The notes beneath the pieces are model-generated. The model was not told where the DNA came from. It made no database searches and saw only the letters and a program-made list of their open reading frames with translations. DNA of 64,000 nucleotides from Rhizobium ruizarguesonis (GTDB taxonomy: Bacteria; Pseudomonadota; Alphaproteobacteria; Rhizobiales; Rhizobiaceae), in NCBI RefSeq assembly GCF_012349115.1, contig NZ_PQIG01000078.1:124001-188000 (forward strand), given 5' to 3'. Each line of letters begins with the position of its first letter. The first letter of the stretch is position 1. Made by a program: the position numbers and the translations under genes. This document shows positions 24,969-39,726 of the stretch, in pieces.

Positions 24969-25250
24969 ATGCGTTCGACGCAACAGATGAGCATCACGTT
25001 GCCCGTGGAAATGGCGAAGCGCGTTAAACAGCGGGTGTCTAACGGTGATTACGCCTCAGAGAGCGAAGTCATACGCGAGGGACTGCGGGCTTTGCAGGAA
25101 CGCGAGAATGCCGTCGAACATTGGCTGCGAACAGAAGTTGCGGCCACCTATGATGCCTACAAGGCCGATCCCACCAAGGCCAAGCCCCTCGATGAGGTCT
25201 GGAAGCGCCTCGAAGCACGCATGGACGAAATCGATCGGGAAGAAGATTGA
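24969..25250 (+). CDS. parD: ParD-type antitoxin
   Basis: The 93-residue protein has an N-terminal ribbon-helix-helix (QQMSITLPVEMAKRVKQRVS, then YASESEVIREGLRALQERE) typical of ParD. The C-terminal tail that should wrap the toxin is acidic (RLEARMDEIDREED). It binds and neutralises the ParE protein encoded next and represses the pair. The stop codon overlaps the toxin ATG (TGATG), giving coupled translation. Confidence 0.85.
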   Translation: MRSTQQMSITLPVEMAKRVKQRVSNGDYASESEVIREGLRALQERENAVEHWLRTEVAATYDAYKADPTKAKPLDEVWKRLEARMDEIDREED

Positions 25251-25555
25251 TGAAGCGCTATAGTATCCGCCTTACTGATGAGGCGGAATTGGATTTGGCG
25301 AGCATCTATAGTTTCGTCCGCAAGACATCCGCATCTTCGACCGTCGCCCGCGATTACGTGGCACGCATCAAGACCTTTGTAAGTGGATTCGAAACGTACC
25401 CCGAGCGCGGCAGCATCCGCGATCATGTCCGACCCGGGTTACGCATTGTCGGTTTCGAGAGCCGTGTAAGCGTGGCGTTCGTGGTTGAGCCCACCGAGGT
25501 CGTTGTCCTCCGCATCCTCTATGCCGGGCAGCAGTTTGAAAGCGACGAGAGTTAG
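25250..25555 (+). CDS. parE: ParE-type toxin
   Basis: The 101-residue RelE/ParE fold protein starts MKRYSIRLTDEAELDLASIY. It contains the conserved RPGLRIVGFESRVSVAFVVE and VVVLRILYAGQQFE segments. ParE toxins poison DNA gyrase; RelE-type relatives cleave mRNA. The ParD partner favours the former. No truncation is seen, so the module appears intact. Confidence 0.85.
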   Translation: MKRYSIRLTDEAELDLASIYSFVRKTSASSTVARDYVARIKTFVSGFETYPERGSIRDHVRPGLRIVGFESRVSVAFVVEPTEVVVLRILYAGQQFESDES

Positions 25556-25601
25556 AGCTGGCCCAGAACGCAATACACCCAGTACATCCCCACTTCGATC
25601 G

Positions 25602-27278
25602 TCAAGCTGCGACGACTTTGCCCGAGAGCGCCTGATCCATCGCCGCCTGAAGCTGTTCCTGCGTGAATGGTTTCTTCATCCGCAGCATCCGGCCGAGGCC
25701 ATTGTCCTCGGAAAACTCGGCATAGCCAGAGGCAAGGATGATGGGCAGCCCTGGAAAGGAGGAGCGAAGGTGACGCGCAAGCTCGGCGCCCGTCATGCCT
25801 GGCATGGCATGATCGGTGATGACGAGATCACAACCCTGTCCGTCGGCAAAGAATTCCAAAGCCTGGGAAGCGGAAGACGCTTCTTGCGGCAGGTGCCCGA
25901 GATCCTCCAGCATCGCCACGGTTCCCGTCCTGACAAGGGCATCGTCGTCGACGACGAGAATGGCAAGCGGCCGCGACGCCGGTTTCAAAGGCTCCGTCGC
26001 CAGAGGCTCGACGGGAGGCTGCACCTTAACGAAGGTTTCGGCAACGGGCAGCCAGAGGGAAACTGTCGTGCCCTTGCCCCGGACGCTCGATATCTGGATC
26101 GAGCCGCCGGATTGCGCCGCCAGGCCATGCACCATCGACAGGCCGAGACCGGTGCCCTTGCCGACCCCTTTGGTGGTGAAAAACGGTTCGGCGGCACGCG
26201 AGACCGTTGCCTCGTCCATTCCCTCGCCGTCGTCCGATACCGATATCCTGATGTAGTTTCCGCCCGCGAGCCCGGCCGGCCGGGCTTCTTCGGCTGCCGC
26301 CGCGGCCACCGTCACGGCTCCGCCGCTTTCGAGCGCATCCCGGGCATTGACGAACAGGTTGAGCAGCGCCAGTTCCAGCTGGTTGCTGTCGACCAGAAGG
26401 GGTGCCAGATCCGCCGGGATGCTTTTGCGGATTTCGATGCGCGGCCCCACGGCCTTGGCGAGAAGATCTTCGACGTTTTCGAACAACCGGAGGAAGTCGA
26501 CTGCCTGCGGCTTGAGCTCCTGGCGGCGTGCGAAGGCAAGCAGGCGCTGGGTCAGCGCGGTGCCGCGCTCGGCCGCCTGGATCGCATTCGTCACCAGGCG
26601 TTCGCTGCGTTCATCGGCCGGAAGCCGCTTCTTCAGAAGGTTGAGGCTGCCGAGAACTGCCATGAGGAGGTTATTGAAGTCGTGGGCCACGCCACCCGTC
26701 AGGTGGCCGATCGTGTCGAGCTTTTGCGCCTCGAACAGCTGTGCGAGCGCCTCTTCGCGCTCGCGCGTCCTTTGATCGATCCGGTGCTCGAGTTCCTCGT
26801 TGAGCTCGCGCAGCTGCGCCGCCGAGGCCTCGAGCTCGGCGGTGCGCTGGTGAACGCGGGCCTCCAGCTCGGCGTTCAGGCGTTCGAGTTCCCTCGTCTT
26901 CCTATAGAGATCGGCAAAGACCCGCACCTTGGCTCTCAGCACCTCAGGGACGATCGGGACCGAGACGTAGTCGACCGCGCCGACCGCATAGCCGCGCAGC
27001 CGGTCCGGTTCGGCCAGCATCACGGCGGAAACGAAGATGATCGGCGTATTCTGATAGCGCGGATGCTGCCGGATCATGCTGACGAGCTCGAACCCATCCT
27101 GTTCGGGCATGCAGACATCGACGAGGATCACCGCGATTTCGGTGCGCAACAGATGTTCGAAAGCTTCGCGAGCGGATTGCGCCTTGATGAGGTTTTCTTC
27201 GAGCTCTTCGAGAATAACCTCGTAACTCAGGAGCTTTGCCGGTTGGTCGTCGACGAGGAGGATGTTGACGGGGTTCAT
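25602..27278 (-). CDS. Hybrid histidine kinase, REC-HisKA-HATPase-REC
   Basis: The 558-residue soluble kinase has an N-terminal receiver domain (phosphoacceptor Asp54 in ILVDVCMPEQDG), a coiled coil (residues 125-185), and an H-box with His199 in GGVAHDFNNLL. An ATPase domain follows (SVSDDGEGMDEATVSR, GKGTGLGLSMVHG), then a second receiver domain (VITDHAMPGMTG). No membrane span is visible. In the first receiver the usual Lys-Pro is Val-Pro (DYVSVPIVP). The gene follows the poly-HAMP kinase by 10 bp and its Shine-Dalgarno overlaps that stop codon, so the two are translated together and probably form a phosphorelay. Confidence 0.85.
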   Translation of the reverse strand: MNPVNILLVDDQPAKLLSYEVILEELEENLIKAQSAREAFEHLLRTEIAVILVDVCMPEQDGFELVSMIRQHPRYQNTPIIFVSAVMLAEPDRLRGYAVGAVDYVSVPIVPEVLRAKVRVFADLYRKTRELERLNAELEARVHQRTAELEASAAQLRELNEELEHRIDQRTREREEALAQLFEAQKLDTIGHLTGGVAHDFNNLLMAVLGSLNLLKKRLPADERSERLVTNAIQAAERGTALTQRLLAFARRQELKPQAVDFLRLFENVEDLLAKAVGPRIEIRKSIPADLAPLLVDSNQLELALLNLFVNARDALESGGAVTVAAAAAEEARPAGLAGGNYIRISVSDDGEGMDEATVSRAAEPFFTTKGVGKGTGLGLSMVHGLAAQSGGSIQISSVRGKGTTVSLWLPVAETFVKVQPPVEPLATEPLKPASRPLAILVVDDDALVRTGTVAMLEDLGHLPQEASSASQALEFFADGQGCDLVITDHAMPGMTGAELARHLRSSFPGLPIILASGYAEFSEDNGLGRMLRMKKPFTQEQLQAAMDQALSGKVVAA

Positions 27279-27288
27279 GGCCGGATCC

Positions 27289-33588
<6,300 letters not shown>

Positions 33589-33762
33589 GAAAATCCCCCT
33601 GTTCGACGACTGGTAATTTAGCGCTCAACTCAGAAAATGGTATGGGCCATCCCGCATACAGCTTATCATGATTCAGTGCTTAAAATGAGCCCGATAGTTG
33701 CAGGTATCGAAAATGCCCGCCGGAAACCGTCTGGCCGGAATTTGCGGTTTTTCGTGCGCGGG

Positions 33763-33788
33763 GGAACACTTGCCTGCCGGCTGTCGTT
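33763..33788 (+). promoter_or_regulatory. EcfG (RpoE2-type) promoter of small-protein pair
   Basis: GGAAC at 33763-33767, 17 bases, CGTT at 33785-33788: perfect -35 and -10 elements with allowed spacing. It lies 24 bp upstream of the ATG at 33813. Confidence 0.75.
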
Positions 33789-33812
33789 TCAGTCCTGACG
33801 ATGGAGAGCGAC

Positions 33813-34265
33813 ATGTCGAACGTCTCGAGGACAGGCAAGGAAGAGATCAACAACGCGACCAGCCCGACCACCTTCGGAAAGTCGGTCGAGAGCCAGGCGC
33901 AAATTAAGGATGCGGCTGCGCAAGCGTCGCCCGACGCCGGCGGCGAGATGCTCAACATCTACCGGTTGGAGCCGATCGCCGCACCCGACGATCCGCGATG
34001 GGACAATTCCCCCGGACATGGCACCGTCGTCGTCGCCGCCAGAACGCCCGGTGACGCAAGGATCGTCGCCGCGGCTCGTGAACTCGATTTCATGGAGGTG
34101 GATGCGGCTCCCGCCGAGGATGTGACGACGGTCAATGCCAGCGCCTTTCGGGACGATAAGCTCTACACCGTCATCGAGATCGATCGGAACAGACGCGATG
34201 TCACGCGCGGGATCGTCGACGGTGTGGTCACCATCGACAACATCCGACCGGTTCAAACGGACTGA
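33813..34265 (+). CDS. Hypothetical protein, stress-regulated
   Basis: The 150-residue protein starts MSNVSRTGKEEINNATSPTT with GGAG before the ATG. After a polar, probably disordered N-terminus (residues 1-45), a compact domain follows: LNIYRLEPIAAPDDPRWDNS, GTVVVAARTPGDARIVAAAR, then DDKLYTVIEIDRNRRDVTRG. This alternation of strands and helices suggests a small alpha/beta fold. No named family was recognised. The perfect EcfG promoter places it in the general stress response. It stands divergent from the poly-HAMP kinase. Confidence 0.65.
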   Translation: MSNVSRTGKEEINNATSPTTFGKSVESQAQIKDAAAQASPDAGGEMLNIYRLEPIAAPDDPRWDNSPGHGTVVVAARTPGDARIVAAARELDFMEVDAAPAEDVTTVNASAFRDDKLYTVIEIDRNRRDVTRGIVDGVVTIDNIRPVQTD

Positions 34266-34343
34266 CGTAGCAATATCCCCGGCGCGATCGGCGAGACGCC
34301 GGAGCGTCACCATCGCAGTTCCTCTCGTTTCCTCGGAGTTCTC

Positions 34344-34625
34344 ATGAATACGGCCAACCTCCAGCTCAAAGGCCTGATCATGGCCATGGCAGCGATATGT
34401 GATGCGATCGTCGAGAAGGAACTGCTTACCAGCGGGGAACTCAATGCCGCGCTCTCGAAAGCCACGAAGGCAATCGAGGAGGACGACGACCATGAACTGT
34501 CGGATGCCAACCGCGCCGCGATCCTGTTCCCCATCCGTGTGCTGCAGCTCGCCGAGGAGGCAGGCAGGAAAGGCGAACGGTTGACGTTTTCGGACTATGC
34601 CAAGCTCGTGGCAAAGCTGACCTGA
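34344..34625 (+). CDS. Small helical hypothetical protein
   Basis: The 93-residue protein starts MNTANLQLKGLIMAMAAICD with GGAG nine bases upstream. It is entirely helical in appearance and acidic in the middle (KAIEEDDDHELSDANRAAIL). It lies 78 bp after the previous gene and has no promoter that I can recognise, so it probably shares the EcfG transcript. Function unknown. Confidence 0.55.
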   Translation: MNTANLQLKGLIMAMAAICDAIVEKELLTSGELNAALSKATKAIEEDDDHELSDANRAAILFPIRVLQLAEEAGRKGERLTFSDYAKLVAKLT

Positions 34626-34627
34626 AC

Positions 34628-34810
34628 ATGCCCGATGGCTTTACCCTGATGCTGTTGACATCGGAGCGGGTTCGCTTCGGGTCCGTCACGCAGGATCGGG
34701 GCCAAGCCGTTTTTCTTCTCCACGGTCATCCAGAACGCATATGACCTGGAGCAAGGCGGCGGACTTTCTGGCACCGGACCGCATACGGGGCATCTCCCTT
34801 GACCTCCACC
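34628..34810 (+). pseudogene. Relic of alpha/beta hydrolase (haloacetate-dehalogenase type)
   Basis: From ATG 34628 one frame reads MPDGFTLMLLTSERVRFGSV and then GQAVFLLHGHPER before a stop at 34742. Moving back one base at 34735 gives THMTWSKAADFLA. Together these match the N-terminus of alpha/beta hydrolases of the haloacetate dehalogenase / epoxide hydrolase type (FTL..., VLLLHGHPETH, W.KVA..LA). The nucleophile elbow and all later parts are missing. The relic ends where the RES toxin-antitoxin operon begins. Confidence 0.55.
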
Positions 34811-34811
34811 C

Positions 34812-34858
34812 TGGTTGACTTCATACCATCAACAGATATATAAATACCTCGTCAACCA
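34812..34858. promoter_or_regulatory. Inverted repeat upstream of antitoxin gene
   Basis: TGGTTGAC at 34812-34819 and GTCAACCA at 34851-34858 are perfect inverted eight-base arms flanking an AT-rich stretch (GATATATAAATACC) that looks like a -10 region. This is the expected arrangement for autorepression by the antitoxin encoded 13 bp downstream. Confidence 0.5.
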
Positions 34859-34870
34859 AGGAGCCGCTCA

Positions 34871-35482
34871 ATGGCCCGCCACGCATCCGGTCCCGTCACA
34901 GTGCAGGAAGAGCCGAATTCCATCAGGACCGCGTTTCTGCGACGTGCGACATCGGCGCTGGAACGCATTTCGGCGAACGTCCCGGCAAAGGACCTGGCCG
35001 ATGCGCTTTCAGCCCCGACCGACGCCGGATCGTTGGCGCAGCTTCTCAGCCGCTCGGATATGGTGGGCGCGGCTATAAACGATCTCGATCCGCTGGTTCC
35101 GGCGCTAGCTCGCAACGTCGAGCATCGGCAAAATCTCGTCGAGCGGGCCGGCGGGACAGTGTCAGCCGAAGACGCCGGACGGATGCTTGGCATCAGCAGA
35201 CAGGCCGTCGACAAGAGGCGGCGGGCCGGCACGCTGCTTGCCGTACGCGAGGGCAGCGACTGGCGCTATCCGCTCTGCCAGTTTGACCAAGGTGAGGTGA
35301 TCGCGGGGATTTCCGACGTCGTGCGTGGTTTTGCCGCCGCCGGTCCCTGGATCGCATTGGATTTTCTGCTTGCTGCCGATACGGCTCTCGGTGGCCGGAC
35401 AGCCCTGCAGGCGCTGCGCGACGGCGATCGCGAAGCAGTCCGGCGTCTGATCCGGATTGAAACCTCCGACGGCTTTGCCTGA
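34871..35482 (+). CDS. RES-module antitoxin (Xre/MbcA/ParS-like), extended
   Basis: The 203-residue protein has a DNA-binding helix segment around residues 95-130 (SAEDAGRMLGISRQAVDKRR). The C-terminus (LAADTALGGRTALQALRDGD, then VRRLI) matches the DUF2384-like toxin-binding domain of Xre/MbcA/ParS antitoxins. It is longer than the usual 120-150 residues because of about 90 extra N-terminal residues. The TGA stop overlaps the toxin ATG. It should block the RES enzyme encoded next and repress the operon through the inverted repeat upstream. Confidence 0.7.
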   Translation: MARHASGPVTVQEEPNSIRTAFLRRATSALERISANVPAKDLADALSAPTDAGSLAQLLSRSDMVGAAINDLDPLVPALARNVEHRQNLVERAGGTVSAEDAGRMLGISRQAVDKRRRAGTLLAVREGSDWRYPLCQFDQGEVIAGISDVVRGFAAAGPWIALDFLLAADTALGGRTALQALRDGDREAVRRLIRIETSDGFA

Positions 35483-36120
35483 TGCCGGCAAATGCAGGCA
35501 GAGGGCCGTCGGGATCTGCCCTGCCCCCGCCTCCTTGGCTCGCCCATTCGTCATTGCCGATCGACCTCATTGCGGCCGGGCAGGTTCTTCATAGGGTCCA
35601 TCGGACGCCTCTCGATCCCATCTTCTTTGGACCCGGCCCCGGGATTGCCGCCACCAATCGTTTCGACAGCGCCAGCGGACGTTTCGGAATTCTCTATGTC
35701 GGAATGAGCCGCAGGGGAGCGCTTGCGGAAACGATCCTGCGCAATCCCCAGCGGTTGATGGTGTCGATGACCGAAATAACCGCCCGCGCCATCAGCGAAC
35801 TCAGCTGTATCAGACCGCTGAGGATCGTGCGCATGCACGGCACCGGCCTGCAGGCCCTCGGCACCGATAATGCCGTCTCCACCGGCCCTTACGAACCATG
35901 CGGCCTCTGGGCCGACGCGCTTTGGGACCATGCCGACCAGCCGGACGGTCTCGCCTACCAGTCACGTCACGATTCGAGCGAGATCTGCCTTGCCCTTTTC
36001 GAACGCAGCGACATGGCGTTCGACAGAAAGGGCATGCTTCCGCTCTCCGGCATCCTCAAGGAGATTGCCGCGATCCTCGAGGTCTACGGCAAGTCGCTGT
36101 CACCGGTCGGCCCCGTTTAG
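35482..36120 (+). CDS. RES-domain toxin
   Basis: The 212-residue protein has the RES-family sequence marks LHRVHRTPLDPIFFGPG, NRFDSASGRFGILYVGMSRR and GALAETILRN. The Arg, Glu and Ser positions give the family its name. RES toxins degrade NAD+ (phosphorolysis in MbcT) and stop growth unless bound by their antitoxin. The N-terminus is about 30 residues longer than needed and Pro-rich. Translation is coupled to the antitoxin through a TGATG overlap. It appears intact. Confidence 0.75.
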   Translation: MPANAGRGPSGSALPPPPWLAHSSLPIDLIAAGQVLHRVHRTPLDPIFFGPGPGIAATNRFDSASGRFGILYVGMSRRGALAETILRNPQRLMVSMTEITARAISELSCIRPLRIVRMHGTGLQALGTDNAVSTGPYEPCGLWADALWDHADQPDGLAYQSRHDSSEICLALFERSDMAFDRKGMLPLSGILKEIAAILEVYGKSLSPVGPV

Positions 36121-36275
36121 ACGGCGAACGCGGCTGCAGTTCGACAGGCGATGGCACGCTGCCCCGTGGCAATGCGCTGTCAATTTTGCGATAAGTTGAT
36201 TTATTTTGTCTTGTTTTCTGGCCGTTTCTGAGGCTATACGGCGACCGCATATATTCACGCACCGGGAATTTCTTC

Positions 36276-37301
36276 GTGACCAGCCTCAAATCGCTTATGG
36301 CCGCCTGCGGCCTCTCAACCATGATCGGCCTTGCCGCAAATCCGTCTTTGGCCGGTTCGGCGACCTACCCACTGACGCTGGAAAACTGCGGCGCACAGGT
36401 GACTTTCCAGAAGGCGCCCGAACGGGCGATTGGCCTCGGCCAAAACAGCGCTGAAATCCTGCTGCTGCTCGGCCTTCAGGACAAGATGGCCGGCACGGCC
36501 TTCTGGCCGAGCAAGGTTCTGCCGCAGCTCGCAGAAGCCAATGCCAAGGTCAAGCTTCTGACCGTCGAGATGCCGACCTTCGAATCGATCCTCGCCGAAA
36601 ATCCCGATTTCGTGGCCGCGGCTCTGCCAAGCCTGGTCGGGCCGAACAGCAAGGTCGCCAAGCGCGAGGATTTCGACAAGGTGGGCGTCGCAACCTATCT
36701 CTCGCCCAGCACGTGCCTCAGCACCAAGGACGTCAAGGACCAGTATGGCAGCCGCGCCGAGCTGTGGAATATGGATCTGCTCTACAGGGAGATCGACGAA
36801 CTGTCGCAGATCTTCGACGTCGCCGATCGTGGCAAGGCGCTGATCGCCGACTTCAAGGCACGCGAAGCCAAGCTTCGCTCCAGCGTTTCGAAGGACGGCA
36901 AGAACCTTTCCTACGTCTTCTGGTTCTCCAGCCCCAGCCCGTCGGCGGACGCCTATCTCGGCGGCAAGAACAGCGCGTCCGGCTTCATCGCCGACCTGCT
37001 CGGCGGACACAATGCGATATCAGCGGAAGCGGAATGGCCGACGCTCGGCTGGGAAGGCATCATCGCCTCCAATCCCGACGTCATTGTCGTCGCCAGTCTC
37101 GACCGCAACCGCTGGGAGCTCGACAAGCCGGAGGCCAAGATCAATTTCCTGAACACCGATCCGGCCGTCAGCCAGATCCCTGCCGTCAAGAACAAGACGA
37201 TCGTGATCATGGACGGCCAGGCCATGAACCCGACCGTTCGCACGGTCTGCGGCGCTGAGCAGGTGGCCGGCCAGCTGAAGGCTCTCGGTCTGTTGAAGTG
37301 A
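36276..37301 (+). CDS. ABC transporter binding protein, iron-siderophore type
   Basis: The 341-residue class III (FepB/FhuD-like) binding protein has a signal peptide (MTSLKSLMAACGLSTMIGLA, cut near ANPSLAGS). Family marks are VTFQKAPERAIGLGQNSAEI, LLLGLQDKMAGTAFW and GAEQVAGQLKALGLL. It should bind a ferric siderophore, haem or cobalamin; the ligand cannot be fixed. The start is GTG, with GGGA eight bases upstream. The frame overlaps the permease gene by 4 bp, and three genes form one operon. I see no Irr or RirA box upstream. Confidence 0.8.
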   Translation: MTSLKSLMAACGLSTMIGLAANPSLAGSATYPLTLENCGAQVTFQKAPERAIGLGQNSAEILLLLGLQDKMAGTAFWPSKVLPQLAEANAKVKLLTVEMPTFESILAENPDFVAAALPSLVGPNSKVAKREDFDKVGVATYLSPSTCLSTKDVKDQYGSRAELWNMDLLYREIDELSQIFDVADRGKALIADFKAREAKLRSSVSKDGKNLSYVFWFSSPSPSADAYLGGKNSASGFIADLLGGHNAISAEAEWPTLGWEGIIASNPDVIVVASLDRNRWELDKPEAKINFLNTDPAVSQIPAVKNKTIVIMDGQAMNPTVRTVCGAEQVAGQLKALGLLK

Positions 37302-38338
37302 CGGAAGCGGGCCGTATCTTCCGGCAGCTGGGAGCCGTCTTCGCACTGCTCCTCGCCTCTTTCTGCCTCATCGCTATCGCCATTGGCGTCAGCGTCGGGA
37401 TCGGCGACCTGCCGATCCCACTTGCAACCACGTTTTCGGCCGTAACCAACCGGCTGGGATGGACCGCGGTCGAACTGAACCGCATCCATGAGACCGTCAT
37501 CTGGGATTATCGTCTCAGCCGGGCGCTCGTTGCCGCCTTCTGCGGCGCCGGCCTTGCGCTATCGGGCGCGATCATGCAGTCGCTGCTGCGCAATCCGCTT
37601 GCCGAACCCTATGTTCTTGGCATATCTGCCGGCGCCTCTTCCGGCGCCGTCGCGATCGTCATCCTCGGCGTCGGCGCCGGTGCGGTCTCGCTTTCCGCCG
37701 GCGCGTTTGCCGGTGCCTTCGCAGCCTTCTTCTTCGTCGCCCTGCTGTCGAACGGCACCCGCGGCGGAGCGGATCGCACCATCCTTGCCGGTGTCGCCGC
37801 TTCGCAGCTTTTCAACGCCACCACGTCCTATATCGTCACCACCTCGGCTAATGCGCAACAGGCCCGCGACGTCATGTTCTGGCTACTCGGCAGCTTCGGC
37901 GGCGTGCGCTGGCCGGAATTCGCGCTGGTCTCGATCGTCGTCGGCATCGGCCTCGTCGGCTGCCTGTTTTACGCCCGCGTGCTCGACGCCTTCGCTTTCG
38001 GCGACGAGGCGGCATCCTCGCTCGGCGTCAATGTCGGCCGCGCGCGGATGGTGCTCTTCGCGCTAACGGCAATGATGACGGCGACGATCGTCAGCATGGT
38101 GGGGTCGATCGGCTTCGTCGGCCTCGTCGTGCCGCATGTCGCCCGCTTCGTCGTCGGGCCGTCGCATGTCCGTCTCCTGCCGGCCTGTGCCATGACAGGG
38201 GCGATCTTCATGGTGCTCGCCGACATCGCCGCACGCGCCCTCATTCCGAACCAGATCCTGCCGATCGGCGTCGTCACGGCCCTGGTCGGCGTCCCGTTCT
38301 TCTCGATCATCCTCTACCGGTTCCAGCGCGCATCATGA
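37298..38338 (+). CDS. FecCD family ABC permease
   Basis: The 346-residue permease has about nine or ten spans. Conserved FecCD marks are RLSRALVAAFCGAGLALSGA, MQSLLRNPLAEPYVLGISAG, and GSIGFVGLVVPHVARFVVGP (the ATPase-contact loop). It forms the membrane channel for the siderophore-type uptake system. The GTG start overlaps the upstream stop as GTGA, and its own stop overlaps the ATPase start as ATGA, so all three subunits are translationally coupled. Confidence 0.88.
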   Translation: MTEAGRIFRQLGAVFALLLASFCLIAIAIGVSVGIGDLPIPLATTFSAVTNRLGWTAVELNRIHETVIWDYRLSRALVAAFCGAGLALSGAIMQSLLRNPLAEPYVLGISAGASSGAVAIVILGVGAGAVSLSAGAFAGAFAAFFFVALLSNGTRGGADRTILAGVAASQLFNATTSYIVTTSANAQQARDVMFWLLGSFGGVRWPEFALVSIVVGIGLVGCLFYARVLDAFAFGDEAASSLGVNVGRARMVLFALTAMMTATIVSMVGSIGFVGLVVPHVARFVVGPSHVRLLPACAMTGAIFMVLADIAARALIPNQILPIGVVTALVGVPFFSIILYRFQRAS

Positions 38339-39096
38339 GCATCAAGGCCGACAACCTCATCTGGAAGATTGGCAGGAAGACCATCCTCGACGGCGTTTCC
38401 CTGGACGCACCGCCGGGCAAGATGCTCGGCCTGCTCGGGCCGAACGGCTCGGGCAAGACCTCGCTCCTGCGTCTTCTGGCCGGCCTGAAGCGGCCGCATT
38501 CCGGCCGCGTTACGCTCGACCGGAGCGACATCGGCACGATCAGCCGCCGCTCGATCGCCCGGCGGATCGCCTTCGTCGAGCAGCACGCCACGACAAATGC
38601 CAATCTGAAGGTCGTCGACGTCGTCAAGCTCGGCCGGTTCCCGCACCGGTCGATGTTTTCAGGCTGGACGAAGGCCGACGAAGAGGCGGTCGAAAGTGCG
38701 CTCGCGCGCGCCGGCATGGCGCAGAAGCGCGACGATCGCTGGCAGAGCCTGTCGGGCGGCGAAAAGCAGCGCACCCATATCGCAAGAGCGCTCGCCCAGT
38801 CGCCCCAGGAACTGATCCTCGACGAGCCGACAAACCATCTCGATATCCAGCATCAGATCGGCCTGATGCGGCTCGTCTCCGGTCTGCCGATCACCAGCAT
38901 CGTCGCCCTGCACGATCTCAACCATGCTGCCATGTTCTGCGACCAGCTGATCATCATGCAGCAGGGCAGGATCGTCGCCTCCGGCGCGCCGCAGGACGTA
39001 TTGAGTGAAGACCTTCTGCGTGACGTCTTCTCCGTCGAAGCCCGCATCGAAGCCTCACCCTATCACGCGCGCCCGCATATCCATTATCTCAGGTGA
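38335..39096 (+). CDS. ABC transporter ATPase, FecE-like
   Basis: The 253-residue ATPase has Walker A GPNGSGKTS, signature LSGGEKQRTHIARAL, Walker B LILDEPTNHLD and switch His in VALHDLNHA. It powers the FecCD permease. Its gene ends 9 bp from the convergent Lrp gene, with no visible terminator in between. Confidence 0.9.
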   Translation: MSIKADNLIWKIGRKTILDGVSLDAPPGKMLGLLGPNGSGKTSLLRLLAGLKRPHSGRVTLDRSDIGTISRRSIARRIAFVEQHATTNANLKVVDVVKLGRFPHRSMFSGWTKADEEAVESALARAGMAQKRDDRWQSLSGGEKQRTHIARALAQSPQELILDEPTNHLDIQHQIGLMRLVSGLPITSIVALHDLNHAAMFCDQLIIMQQGRIVASGAPQDVLSEDLLRDVFSVEARIEASPYHARPHIHYLR

Positions 39097-39105
39097 GAGC
39101 GGCTC

Positions 39106-39573
39106 TCACGTCACGATCTGCAGCGGCAAAGCGGTCGTCTTTTTCAGTGTTTTGAGGACGATGCTTGACTTCACCGACGCCAGATTGTCGGTGACCCGGA
39201 TCATTCTTTCGAGAAACTGGCTGAGATGTTCGAGGTCACGCGTCATGACCTTCATCAGAAAGTCGGCGTCGCCGGTCTGCGAATAGCACTCCAGAATCTC
39301 CGGCGCGGTCTCGATAAAGCGATGAAGCTGCTCGTTTCCGCCTTCGGTATGTGCTCTCAAGCTGACAAGAGTATGAGCAACGACGGTGAAACCCAGTTTC
39401 ACGGGATTGAGGATGGCCACGACGCTCTGGATATATTTCTCATTGCGCAGCCTTTCCAAACGGCGCGCGCATTGGGTCGCGGAGAGATTGACCTTCTGAG
39501 ACAGTTCGCTCTGCGTCACCTCGCTGTTTTGCTGGAGAGCGGCGAGCAATTTGATATCGAACTGATCAAGCAT
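39106..39573 (-). CDS. Lrp/AsnC family regulator
   Basis: The 155-residue protein has an N-terminal helix-turn-helix (QNSEVTQSELSQKVNLSATQ, then CARRLERL) and a C-terminal RAM effector domain (SQTGDADFLMKVMTRDLEHL). Lrp proteins sense amino acids. It is divergent from an aromatic aminotransferase and a ThDP enzyme, so it is the likely activator of amino-acid breakdown there. The ATG at 39573 is preferred to upstream GTGs at 39582 and 39579. Confidence 0.85.
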   Translation of the reverse strand: MLDQFDIKLLAALQQNSEVTQSELSQKVNLSATQCARRLERLRNEKYIQSVVAILNPVKLGFTVVAHTLVSLRAHTEGGNEQLHRFIETAPEILECYSQTGDADFLMKVMTRDLEHLSQFLERMIRVTDNLASVKSSIVLKTLKKTTALPLQIVT

Positions 39574-39726
39574 GACCACCACACCGAGACGGAGAATTTC
39601 TGCACATCATAGCCATGTTGCGCCGATTGTCTGCATGGATGCGCCGTCACGGGGAGATAATCGCAGAAATTCGCCGCGAAAGCTCCGTTAGTCTCCGACT
39701 TAGAGTTACGAAAACGAGGTGGACTT

